Source: Novosphingobium sp. 9 (GTDB taxonomy: Bacteria > Pseudomonadota > Alphaproteobacteria > Sphingomonadales > Sphingomonadaceae). From it: DNA of 64,000 bases. The stretch is taken from assembly GCF_025340265.1 (NCBI RefSeq), contig NZ_CP022707.1, positions 496,001-560,000 of the forward strand, given 5' to 3'. A program made the translations under genes and the position numbers. Under the pieces are notes generated by a model. The model saw nothing but the letters and a program-made list of their open reading frames with translations. It did no database searches and was not told the DNA's origin. Shown here piece after piece: positions 56,040 through 63,855 of this stretch. How positions within the stretch are numbered: the first letter of the stretch is position 1; each line of letters opens with the position of its first letter.

Positions 56040-56369
56040 ATGTTCAAGACCCAGTTCGCCGCCGCCGCTCTTAGCCTCGCCCTGACCGGCGGTCTTTTCG
56101 CAGCCTCCACCAGTGCCCATGCAAACACCACTCTGGTCCACTACAACGACCTCGACCTAACCACTTATGAGGGCCAACACACCCTTCAGCAGCGCCTTGA
56201 CAAGGCAGCGCTGGACGTTTGCCAGAACGCCCGTGACGCACAGGGCCAGAAGCCGGCTCCTTGGGTTTGGCGTGCCTGCTATGTTGATACCCGTGTGCAG
56301 GTAAAGCAGCAGGCCCAGACAGTAATTGCCGCTGCAGCCGACAAGAACCTGCCCCGCCTCGGCGGATGA
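56040..56369 (+). CDS. UrcA-family protein
   Basis: 109 residues. A Sec signal (cleaved near SAHA) is followed by the UrcA pattern: VHYNDLDLTTYEGQHTL, LDKAALDVCQNA and a second Cys in RACYVDT, likely a periplasmic disulfide. UrcA proteins are small exported proteins common in sphingomonads and Caulobacter relatives; their function is unknown. RBS AAGGAGAAG precedes the ATG. The gene is single and has its own terminator. Confidence 0.85.
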   Translation: MFKTQFAAAALSLALTGGLFAASTSAHANTTLVHYNDLDLTTYEGQHTLQQRLDKAALDVCQNARDAQGQKPAPWVWRACYVDTRVQVKQQAQTVIAAAADKNLPRLGG

Positions 56370-56410
56370 CCCCCTTCACCCGCGTCCCAAAAGAGAAAAG
56401 CGTGACCGAC

Positions 56411-56457
56411 TGGCGGGCGCCGACCGGGAAACCGGATCAGCGGCCCGCCATTTTTTT
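56411..56457 (+). terminator. Rho-independent terminator after the UrcA gene
   Basis: TGGCGGGC (56411-56418) pairs with GCCCGCCA (56443-56450), with an inner CCGG/CCGG stem, followed by seven T residues. Its 3' arm overlaps the end of the convergent response-regulator gene. Confidence 0.85.
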
Positions 56458-57177
56458 GACGGCAGGAAGATAAGTCCGGCCGATCCGCAAGGTCTCGCCA
56501 TCGGCAGTTTCCACAGACCAGACGCCCAGACCTTCGTGGACCAGCCCTGTCACACAGTCCCGGCGCAGGATACAACTGCGGTGGATGCGAATGAACCGCT
56601 CCGGGTCCAGCCGCTGCTCGATACTGGTGATCGTCTGGAGCAGCAGATAACTCTGGCCCCGGACATGGAGCTTGACGTAATCGCGCTCGGCATCGATCCG
56701 CACCACATCGCCCGCCGGAATGCGGACCAGTTCCGAGCGATGCGGCACCCAGAATTCCGAAAGCCAGGCATCGACCGGGGCAGGGCGCTCGATCCGGCGC
56801 CCCCGCACGCGACCGACAGCCCGCTCCAGGCGATCCGGCGCCACGGGCTTGAGCACATAGTCCACCGCATCGAGATCGAAGGCCTCGACCGCGAACTCAT
56901 CGTGTGCCGTCACGAAGATGACCGCGGGTGGAGCCGTTCGGTCCGCCAGACGACGCGCTACGGTCAGTCCGTCGGTCTCGGGCATCGTCAGGTCCAGAAG
57001 CACCAGATCAGGCGCCAGCGCATCGATCAGCCGCAATGCAGCTTCCCCATCGCTGGCTGTGCCGACCACCGCCAGAGCCGGAAGGCGCGAGCAGATCACC
57101 TGCATACGCTCCACCGCCAAAGGTTCGTCATCGACGATCAATGTACGCAGCGGCGCGTTTCCTTCGATATCGCTCAT
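56437..57177 (-). CDS. LytTR-type response regulator
   Basis: 246 residues. The receiver domain (about 10-125) has the acidic pair in IVDDEP, the phosphorylation Asp in LVLLDLTMPETDG, TAHDE and the Lys of VLKPV. The C-terminal LytTR DNA-binding domain (about 145-245) shows DYVKLHVRGQSYLL and FIRIHRSCI. It regulates transcription when phosphorylated by the adjacent kinase. ATG 57177 overlaps the kinase stop by four bases (ATGA). Confidence 0.93.
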   Translation of the reverse strand: MSDIEGNAPLRTLIVDDEPLAVERMQVICSRLPALAVVGTASDGEAALRLIDALAPDLVLLDLTMPETDGLTVARRLADRTAPPAVIFVTAHDEFAVEAFDLDAVDYVLKPVAPDRLERAVGRVRGRRIERPAPVDAWLSEFWVPHRSELVRIPAGDVVRIDAERDYVKLHVRGQSYLLLQTITSIEQRLDPERFIRIHRSCILRRDCVTGLVHEGLGVWSVETADGETLRIGRTYLPAVKKMAGR

Positions 57178-58508
57178 GTTCTCACCCCGTCCAGCGACAG
57201 CCATCCTGCGTCACTGCCAGCATCGCTCATGGGTATCGTCAAGATCGTGGCATAGCCACCCCCGGCTCGGACGCCGTGCGACAGACTGGCACGTCCGCCA
57301 AACCGCGCCCGCAGCCGGTCCCGCACGTTGGCAAGGCCGATCCCGCAGCCCGCCGCGCCCAGCACAGGCGCCGTCTCGCTCTTGTCCGGACCGTCATCCT
57401 CGACCACCACTTCGAGCATTTCGCCCTTTCGCTGCGCGCGGATGCCGATCGTAACCGGGCGCTGCGTTGCAGCTACGCCATACTTTACCGAGTTCTCGAC
57501 CAGCGGCTGCAGGATCATGCCCGGCACTTTTACGCTGGCCGCTTCCGCGTCAACCGCGATCGCCGCGCGCAGGCGGTTGGGAAAACGAACCCCCTCGATC
57601 TTCAGATAAAGCTGTTGCAGCTCGATCTCCTCACTGAGCGAAATATCGCCGGTGGGATCGCCGGACAGCGTATGCCGGTAGAAGCTGGAAAGTGACTGGA
57701 TCATCGTTTCGGCATCGTCATGCCGCTCGGTCATCACCAGCGCAGACAGAGAATTGAGCGTGTTGAACAGGAAATGCGGATTGACCTGATAACGCAAACT
57801 CCGCAATTCCGCCGCCTCGGCAGCCCGACGATACTCCCCTTCGCGCCGTTCCGCCGCGCGCGCTTCCTCAGCCTTGGCCAGCGCGAAATAGAGCGCTGCC
57901 CAGGCGAGGATCAGAAAGTATCGTCCCAGCGAGGTATCCACCAGCGAAACAGCGCGACTGATCCGCGCCTTCTCATCTTCATCCCCACCCGAATGAATGG
58001 TGATCTGTGGCGCCTGCGGCGAAGCAGGCATGGCGGTAGGTTCCGCCCCCGGAACTTGAGCGGGAGGAGCCGGAGGCGCTGGTGGAGCAGCCTCGGGAAT
58101 ATCGACAAGGATATTCCCGCCATCATCTCGCGTGATGCGAATCTTGCCGTCCTCACCAACGCTCACCGTCCCGGCAGGCGGCTCCATCGTCGTTTCGAGA
58201 TCGGAGAAGATCGTGTCGTTGATCAGCGCCAGCGCGAACGACAGCGGCAGTGCACCTGCCAGCACCGCCGTCAGCCGGAATGTCCATGAACGCCGCTCGA
58301 TCATCTGGAGCAACGGCCACGACACCGCCATGACCATAGCCGAAAGGACGCAAATCGTCAGCCGTCGCGACACGATCGGCCAGTCGAGATCGAGGCCAAC
58401 CAGCGCGCCGCGCGCGGTCGCCAGCACGAAGTAGCAGGCCCAGAGCGCAGCCAGCGATCCAAGAACGGCCCGCGCCGGAACGCGCGGTTGCAGAAGGGAT
58501 GATCTCAT
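57174..58508 (-). CDS. LytS/YehU-type sensor histidine kinase
   Basis: 444 residues. Two N-terminal hydrophobic segments (about 15-35 and 50-95) are followed by a roughly 100-residue acidic and proline-rich extracytoplasmic region (APPAPPAPPAQVPG), another transmembrane helix near residue 210, a coiled linker, and the His_kinase domain with phospho-acceptor YQVNPHFLFNTLNSL. The ATPase end has ENSVKYGV and GIGLANVRDRL. ATG 58508 is taken as start; a GTG at 58547 lacks a ribosome-binding site. It is cotranscribed with the LytTR regulator. The signal is unknown. Confidence 0.9.
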   Translation of the reverse strand: MRSSLLQPRVPARAVLGSLAALWACYFVLATARGALVGLDLDWPIVSRRLTICVLSAMVMAVSWPLLQMIERRSWTFRLTAVLAGALPLSFALALINDTIFSDLETTMEPPAGTVSVGEDGKIRITRDDGGNILVDIPEAAPPAPPAPPAQVPGAEPTAMPASPQAPQITIHSGGDEDEKARISRAVSLVDTSLGRYFLILAWAALYFALAKAEEARAAERREGEYRRAAEAAELRSLRYQVNPHFLFNTLNSLSALVMTERHDDAETMIQSLSSFYRHTLSGDPTGDISLSEEIELQQLYLKIEGVRFPNRLRAAIAVDAEAASVKVPGMILQPLVENSVKYGVAATQRPVTIGIRAQRKGEMLEVVVEDDGPDKSETAPVLGAAGCGIGLANVRDRLRARFGGRASLSHGVRAGGGYATILTIPMSDAGSDAGWLSLDGVRT

Positions 58509-58585
58509 CGATGACAGACTAGCGTGCGTTGCGGTGAAGGCCAGCACGCTCGTCGAAGCAGGACGACACCCATCGAATGCGCCAC

Positions 58586-58626
58586 TAAAAAGGCGCCGCG
58601 CGAACCTTGTCGCGCGGCGCCTTTCT
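58586..58626. terminator. Bidirectional rho-independent terminator
   Basis: AAGGCGCCGCGCGA and TCGCGCGGCGCCTT form a perfect 14-base stem with a six-base loop, flanked by A and T runs. It ends the class I fumarase transcript on the minus strand and precedes the sensor kinase gene. Confidence 0.9.
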
Positions 58627-58646
58627 CAACTTGTCCGTCGGGCAGA

Positions 58647-60170
58647 TCAGGCCGGAAGCAGATGCTCCTTGGCGATCTTTTCCTTCCACACCAGCGGCGC
58701 GAGCTGGTGGACATTCTTGCCCTCCGAATCGACGGCCACTGTCACCGGCATATCCTCGACGGTGAACTCGTAGATGGCCTCCATGCCGAGATCCTCAAAG
58801 GCAAGTACCTTGGCTTCCTTGATGGCGCGACTGACCAAATAGGCCGCGCCGCCGACCGCCATCAGATAGGCCGACTTGTGCTTGGCGATCGATTCCGTCG
58901 CCGCCGGACCGCGCTCGGACTTGCCGATGCTGGCCAGCAGGCCAAGGTCGAGCATCGTGTCCGAGAACTTGTCCATGCGCGTCGCGGTGGTCGGGCCTGC
59001 CGGACCGACGACTTCGTCACGCACCGGATCGACCGGGCCGACGTAATAGATCACGCGACCCTTGAAATCGACGGGCAGTTCCTCGCCCTTGGCCAGCATG
59101 TCCTGAATACGCTTGTGCGCGGCATCGCGGCCGGTCAGCATCTTGCCGTTCAGCAGCAGGCGATCGCCCTGCTTCCAGCCCTGCACCTGCTCGGGCGTCA
59201 GCGTGTCGAGATCGACGCGGATCGCTTCCTTGCTGGGCTTCCATTCGACCTTGGGCCACTCGTCCAGCTTGGGCGTTTCGAGGTAGCTCGGGCCCGAACC
59301 ATCCAGCGTGAAGTGCGCGTGGCGGGTTGCCGCGCAGTTCGGGATCATCGCCACCGGCTTGTTCGCGGCATGGCACGGCCAGTCGAGGATCTTGACGTCG
59401 AGGATCGTGGCAAGGCCGCCAAGGCCCTGCGCGCCGATGCCCATCGCGTTGACCTTGTCGAAGATCTCGATGCGCAGCGCCTCGATGTCGTTCTGCGGGC
59501 CGCGGGCCTTCAGCTGGGCCATGTCGATCGGCTCCATCAGGCTCTGCTTGGCCAGCTTGACGCAGTGCTCGGCCGTACCGCCGATGCCGATGCCCAGCAT
59601 ACCCGGCGGACACCAGCCGGCGCCCATCTGCGGCAGCATTTCGATCACCCAGTCCACGATCGAATCGCTGGGATTCATCATCTTGAACTTCGACTTGGCC
59701 TCGCTGCCGCCGCCCTTGGCCGCAACGTCAACCGAGATCTTCGAGCCCGGAACCATCGTTACCGACAGCACGGAAGGCGTGTTGTCCTTGGTGTTGCGAC
59801 GCGTGAACGCCGGGTCGGCCAGCACCGAAGCGCGCAGCTTGTTCTCGGCATTGCCATAAGCGCGGCGCACGCCTTCATCGACCACTTCCTGAAGCGAGCG
59901 GTCGGATTCAAGGCGGCAGTTCTGGCCCCATTCGATGAACACATTGACGATGCCGGTGTCCTGGCAGAGCGGACGGTGCCCTTCGGCGCACATCCGGCTG
60001 TTGGTCAGGATCTGGGCGATGGCATCGCGCGCAGCGGGGCCCTGTTCGGCCTCATAGGCGTCGCCGAGCGCGCGGATATAATCCATCGGATGGAAGTAGC
60101 TGATGTACTGGAGCGCGTCGGCAACGCTCTCGATCAGGTCGCTTTCGCGGATGGTCACCATTTCGGTCAT
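58647..60170 (-). CDS. Class I (Fe-S) fumarate hydratase
   Basis: 507 residues of the iron-sulfur fumarase family, fumarate to malate in the TCA cycle. Three cluster cysteines are visible in PLCQDTG, AGWCPPGM and IPNCAATRH. The C-terminal beta-domain includes VGPAGPTTATRMD. ATG 60170 has GGGAG eight bases upstream. It is single with a strong terminator. FumC is encoded 10 kb away, so the organism has both oxygen-sensitive and oxygen-stable fumarases. Confidence 0.94.
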   Translation of the reverse strand: MTEMVTIRESDLIESVADALQYISYFHPMDYIRALGDAYEAEQGPAARDAIAQILTNSRMCAEGHRPLCQDTGIVNVFIEWGQNCRLESDRSLQEVVDEGVRRAYGNAENKLRASVLADPAFTRRNTKDNTPSVLSVTMVPGSKISVDVAAKGGGSEAKSKFKMMNPSDSIVDWVIEMLPQMGAGWCPPGMLGIGIGGTAEHCVKLAKQSLMEPIDMAQLKARGPQNDIEALRIEIFDKVNAMGIGAQGLGGLATILDVKILDWPCHAANKPVAMIPNCAATRHAHFTLDGSGPSYLETPKLDEWPKVEWKPSKEAIRVDLDTLTPEQVQGWKQGDRLLLNGKMLTGRDAAHKRIQDMLAKGEELPVDFKGRVIYYVGPVDPVRDEVVGPAGPTTATRMDKFSDTMLDLGLLASIGKSERGPAATESIAKHKSAYLMAVGGAAYLVSRAIKEAKVLAFEDLGMEAIYEFTVEDMPVTVAVDSEGKNVHQLAPLVWKEKIAKEHLLPA

Positions 60171-60398
60171 GGACGGGGCTCCCTTTGCGCAATTTTGCGT
60201 CTCTTGCCACGCCTCCCCTTAGGGGCACTTGCCGCCCAGCGCAAAATCGCATTTTCGCAGTCCTTCGTGTGCCGAACACAACTGCACTTGCAGGATCGGC
60301 AAACCGCTGACCGGCATCGACAAGCGTCGCGGCAAACCCCTTGGCCTTGCCCTCCGCTTGGCATAGAAGGCGGCCTATATTCTCGTCCGAACGTGCGC

Positions 60399-60460
60399 GA
60401 GCCCCGATGAACCGCAAAGCCGGAGATAGGGGCTTCCGGGTACGTAAGCCTGGAAGGAAG
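60399..60460 (+). promoter_or_regulatory. Structured 5' leader of the methyltransferase-like/tolC unit
   Basis: Two hairpins share bases. GAGCCCC (60399-60405) pairs with GGGGCTT (60429-60435). CTTCCGGG (60433-60440) pairs with CCTGGAAG (60449-60456) using one G-U pair. The second stem includes part of the purine-rich Shine-Dalgarno GGAAGGAAG (60452-60460), nine bases before the ATG at 60469. A TATATT at 60376-60381 could be the -10. Mutually exclusive folding could control translation; no known riboswitch class was recognised. Confidence 0.5.
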
Positions 60461-60468
60461 TTTCCACC

Positions 60469-61068
60469 ATGACCCTGACCGACACCCGGTCCACCGCCTC
60501 CGATACCGCCCGCCGCGCGATGATCGTCAGCCAGCTGCGCACCAGCGGCGTGAACGAGCCCTGGGTGCTGGAGGCGATGGCCTCGGTCGCACGCGAGGAT
60601 TTCGTCCCGGCAGACCTGCGCAATGTCGCCTATATCGACCGCGCCTTGCCGCTCGGCAACGGTCGCATGCTGGCCGCTCCGCTGGTCCATGCCCGCCTGA
60701 TCGCCGATGGCCGCCCGACGAAGGCCGACAAGGCGCTCCTTATCGGCGATGCCAATGGCTATCTTGCGGCGTTACTGCGTCCGCTGGTGGGCTCGCTTGA
60801 TGTTGTCGCGCCTGACGCCCTTGCTTCTATCACCGGCCCGGCTGACGTCACGCTCGTCGTCATCGACGGCGCCATCGAAGTGCTGCCCGACGTACTCTCC
60901 GCGCAGATCGCCGAAGGCGGTCGTGTATCCTGTGGTCTGATGGTGCGCGGCGTCAGCCGCATCGCCACCGGCACCAAGGTCAACGGCGTGGTTTCCCTGC
61001 AGCAGCTGGCGGAAATGGGGATTCCCGCTCTTCCCGAATTTGCTGCGCCCAAGCGCTGGAGTTTCTAA
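60469..61068 (+). CDS. Protein-L-isoaspartate O-methyltransferase-like protein (degenerate)
   Basis: 199 residues resembling PCMT-type methyltransferases: ARRAMIVSQLRTSGVNEPWVLEAM, REDFVPADLRNVAYIDRALPLGNGRML, and a C-terminal RFVP-like tail replaced by PALPEF. The SAM-binding glycine motif is not intact: LLIGDANGYLAALL stands where an E-x-G-x-G-x-G motif is expected. Protein repair activity is therefore doubtful. It lies four bases upstream of tolC on the same strand, a neighbour pairing I recall from sphingomonads. A structured leader precedes it. Confidence 0.78.
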   Translation: MTLTDTRSTASDTARRAMIVSQLRTSGVNEPWVLEAMASVAREDFVPADLRNVAYIDRALPLGNGRMLAAPLVHARLIADGRPTKADKALLIGDANGYLAALLRPLVGSLDVVAPDALASITGPADVTLVVIDGAIEVLPDVLSAQIAEGGRVSCGLMVRGVSRIATGTKVNGVVSLQQLAEMGIPALPEFAAPKRWSF

Positions 61069-61072
61069 GTTT

Positions 61073-62593
61073 ATGGCCCGGTTCGCATGGCGCGCCGGGC
61101 TCATCGTGGGGGGATGTCTGACGGGGCTTGCCGGTATTCCAGCGGCAAGAGCCGATACCCTGCGCGATGCGCTCGTGACGGCCTACCAGACAAACCCCAC
61201 GCTCGAATCCGCCCGCGCCCAGCAGCGCGGGGTGGACGAGAACGTCCCCATCGCCCGGTCCTCGGGCCTGCCCAACGCCAGCGCGACGGCAACTTACACC
61301 GAGTTCGTCAAGCGCAGCGCCAATTCCTATACCAGCCCGGAACGCGCTCTGGCTGCAACCGGTACGATCGGCCAACCGATCTATTCGGGCGGCGCCGTGA
61401 AGAACAGCGTCAAGGCGGCAAAGATCCGCGTCGATGCTGGGCAGGCAGACTTGCGCGGCAGTGAAAGCTCGCTGTTTTCCAGTGTGGTCTCGGCCTATAT
61501 GGACGTGATCCGGGGCGAGGCCGTGGTCGCGCTCAACCGGCAGAATGTCCACGTTCTGGAAGTGAACCTCAACGCCACCAGCGACCGCTTCCAGATCGGC
61601 GATCTGACCCGCACCGACGTTGCCCAATCGCAATCGCGCCTTGCACAGGCGCAGGGCGAGGTCCGCAATGCCGAGGCGACGCTTACCAATGCGCGCGAGA
61701 GCTATATCCAGTTGGTCGGCAAGGCCCCGGTCGATCTCGTGCCGCCGCCGCCGCTTCCCGGCCTACCGGCCTCACCCGACGATGCCGTGCGCATCGCGCT
61801 CGACGACAACCCTGATCTGATTGCCGCGCGTGAGCGTACCAAGGCCTCCGAAAAGGACATCGACGTCGCCGGGGCAGGGCGCCTCCCGACGGTGAACCTC
61901 TTCGCGCAAGGGGGGTACAACGACTATTTCGGCACGCTCGGCGGTGCGCTGCCCAGCCTCTATTCTCAGACCGAGACGAGCGCACAGGCGGGCGTGCAGA
62001 TCAACCTGCCGATCTTCCAGGGCGGCCTTCCCGCCGCCAAGCGGCGACAGGCGCAGGCCACAGCGCAGGCGACGATGGAAACCGAAATCGCTGCAGAGCG
62101 CCAGGTCATCGCGCAGGTCCGCTCGGCCTATTCCTCGTGGAAGGCTGCGAACGATCTCATCGGAACATCGCAAGTCGCGGTCGACGCCGCCAAGCTCAGC
62201 CTTGAAGGCGTACGGGCCGAAAACAGCGTGGGCAACCGCACGATTCTGGATATCCTCAATGCCGAGCAGGAGTACCTCAACGCGCAGGTCTCGCTGGTCA
62301 CAGCGCGGCGCGATGCCTACGTCGCAGGCTTCACGCTGCTCGCAGCCATGGGCCATGCCGAGGCACGTGATCTCAATCTCGACGGCGGCGTGCTCTATGA
62401 TCCCGAGGTCAATTACCGGCGGGTGAAGGCCAAAATGTCCGACTGGGGCAACGATCCCGCGCCCGAAGCGCAGTCCACCCGCACGGTCGATACTCCGATC
62501 CAGGACGGCAACATCTCTGCCGAACGGGCACAGGCCTATGATCTCGATGCCGACAATCCCGACGGCAACGATACGACGATGGGGCCGCACTGA
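61073..62593 (+). CDS. tolC: TolC-family outer-membrane efflux/secretion channel
   Basis: 506 residues. A Sec signal (MARFAWRAG to AARA) precedes two OEP repeats: TLRDALVTAYQTNPTLESAR with RFQIGDLTRTDVAQSQSRLAQA, and AVRIALDDNPDLIAARER with ENSVGNRTILDILNAEQEYLNAQ. These form the trimeric beta-barrel and alpha-helical tunnel used by type I secretion and multidrug efflux systems. The C-terminal 80 residues after VNYRRVK are hydrophilic. No pump or adaptor genes are adjacent, so it may serve several systems. ATG 61073 follows the upstream gene closely. Confidence 0.92.
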   Translation: MARFAWRAGLIVGGCLTGLAGIPAARADTLRDALVTAYQTNPTLESARAQQRGVDENVPIARSSGLPNASATATYTEFVKRSANSYTSPERALAATGTIGQPIYSGGAVKNSVKAAKIRVDAGQADLRGSESSLFSSVVSAYMDVIRGEAVVALNRQNVHVLEVNLNATSDRFQIGDLTRTDVAQSQSRLAQAQGEVRNAEATLTNARESYIQLVGKAPVDLVPPPPLPGLPASPDDAVRIALDDNPDLIAARERTKASEKDIDVAGAGRLPTVNLFAQGGYNDYFGTLGGALPSLYSQTETSAQAGVQINLPIFQGGLPAAKRRQAQATAQATMETEIAAERQVIAQVRSAYSSWKAANDLIGTSQVAVDAAKLSLEGVRAENSVGNRTILDILNAEQEYLNAQVSLVTARRDAYVAGFTLLAAMGHAEARDLNLDGGVLYDPEVNYRRVKAKMSDWGNDPAPEAQSTRTVDTPIQDGNISAERAQAYDLDADNPDGNDTTMGPH

Positions 62594-62682
62594 GCCCGTT
62601 CCGGCCTTGCGCTCCAGCTTCAGGTCAGTCACAATTGGCGCTGTAGGCGGGATTGTGCCTGTCTCAGGGGATTTAGGTAACG

Positions 62683-63165
62683 ATGCGTCAGCCGGGTGAA
62701 CCCAGCGTCGAGGATATTCTCGAATCGATCAAACAGGTGATCGCCCGCGACAATCGCGCCGGTACACGCTCGACCCGGTCGCGCAGCGAACCGTTCACAC
62801 CGGAAGCGCCGGCCACAGCGACCCCGGCGCAAGCCGCTCCCGCTGTGCCCGATCCCGAAGACGTGCTCGATCTTGCCGCCAGTGCCGCATTCATCTCCGA
62901 TGACGAGGACGATGAAGCGACGGAAAACGGCCTGATTCCTCCCGGTGCGCGGGCATCGATGCGCGAATCGCTGGCGGCGCTGGCCATGCTGGCGGAACCC
63001 GGCGCGTCGCCGCAGATCGTGCGCTCTGGCGAAACCTCGCTGGAAGGGCTCACGCGTGATCTGCTGCGCCCGATGCTGGCCGAGTGGCTCGACAAGAACC
63101 TGCCGCCGCTGGTGGAGCGACTCGTCGCCGCCGAAATCGCGCGGATCGTTGGCAAGAAGGGCTGA
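62683..63165 (+). CDS. popZ: PopZ-like polar organizing protein (DUF2497)
   Basis: 160 residues with the three-part PopZ layout. A short conserved N-terminal helix (PSVEDILESIKQVIARDN) is followed by an acidic, Pro/Ala-rich disordered middle (about 27-85) and a conserved C-terminal helical pair (LRPMLAEWLDKNLPPLVERLVAAEIARI). In Caulobacter, PopZ self-assembles at the pole and tethers ParB-parS. Sphingomonad versions are annotated DUF2497. It follows tolC by about 90 bases. A parS-like site lies 0.7 kb downstream. Confidence 0.85.
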   Translation: MRQPGEPSVEDILESIKQVIARDNRAGTRSTRSRSEPFTPEAPATATPAQAAPAVPDPEDVLDLAASAAFISDDEDDEATENGLIPPGARASMRESLAALAMLAEPGASPQIVRSGETSLEGLTRDLLRPMLAEWLDKNLPPLVERLVAAEIARIVGKKG

Positions 63166-63180
63166 CGGGAAGGGTTGTCG

Positions 63181-63555
63181 ATGTCGGTTGGGGATCGTCA
63201 GGTCGAAAAGGCGCAGGCCGCTTTCGCGAAGATTGGCGGGCCGACTGTCCAGCGACAGATCTTTATCTGTGCCGAGCCGCAGAAGGGCGAGTGCTGCTCT
63301 CTCGCTGTTGGTGCGGCTTCGTGGAAGTATCTGAAAAAGCGCCTGAAACAGCTCAAGCTGGATGGGCAGGGCGGGGTCGCGCGCACCAAGGCGGACTGCC
63401 TGCGGATCTGCGCTGCGGGGCCTGTCGCGGTCATCTGGCCCGACAATGTCTGGTATCATTCCTGCACCGAAACCGTGCTGGAGCGTATCATTCAGGAACA
63501 CCTGATCGGCGGCGAGCCGGTGGCGGATTTCCGGCTTACGCCTCCGGAGGCGTGA
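63181..63555 (+). CDS. Thioredoxin-fold [2Fe-2S] ferredoxin-like protein
   Basis: 124 residues. A four-cysteine arrangement typical of thioredoxin-like ferredoxins is present: [15 protein letters not shown], then [21 protein letters not shown]. The family binds a [2Fe-2S] cluster and probably transfers electrons; partners are unknown. ATG 63181 is preferred to the upstream TTG since GGAAGGG lies six bases before it. It follows popZ by 15 bases and overlaps the convergent membrane protein by 20 bases. Confidence 0.8.
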   Translation: MSVGDRQVEKAQAAFAKIGGPTVQRQIFICAEPQKGECCSLAVGAASWKYLKKRLKQLKLDGQGGVARTKADCLRICAAGPVAVIWPDNVWYHSCTETVLERIIQEHLIGGEPVADFRLTPPEA

Positions 63556-63847
63556 TCGCGTCCTCGCCGGTTTGCGCACTGCCCACCGCATCGTCATGAC
63601 CGCTGCTGCTGGACAGGAACGCCAGCCCCATCAGGGCCGAGGCGAGTAGCATCGACAGCCCCAGACCCAGCGCGGCCGCAATATAGAAATGTACGGAAAT
63701 CAGTCCGTTACCGCGCCACAGATGGACGATCATGCCGATCACCAGCAGCACCGTGACGGCCATCATCCACGCCATGACCCGGCGATAGCGCGCCCAGGCG
63801 AGCGCCGCCTTCTGGGGATTCTGGAGCAGGGACGAGCGATGTTTCAC
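63536..63847 (-). CDS. Small conserved membrane protein, hypothetical
   Basis: 103 residues. A basic N-terminus ([26 protein letters not shown]) is followed by two hydrophobic helices (about 25-43 and 52-80) and a hydrophilic tail. The sequence looks like a conserved sphingomonad membrane protein of unknown function. It starts with GTG at 63847, and that codon lies inside a parS-like palindrome. The 3' end overlaps the ferredoxin gene by 20 bases. Confidence 0.65.
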   Translation of the reverse strand: MKHRSSLLQNPQKAALAWARYRRVMAWMMAVTVLLVIGMIVHLWRGNGLISVHFYIAAALGLGLSMLLASALMGLAFLSSSSGHDDAVGSAQTGEDAITPPEA

Positions 63848-63855
63848 GTGAAATC
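63840..63855. other. parS-like ParB-binding site
   Basis: TGTTTCACGTGAAATC matches the conserved bacterial parS consensus TGTTTCACGTGAAACA at 14 of 16 positions, including the uninterrupted core TTTCACGTGAAA. It overlaps the start codon of the small membrane protein gene. parS sites normally cluster near the replication origin. Confidence 0.55.
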
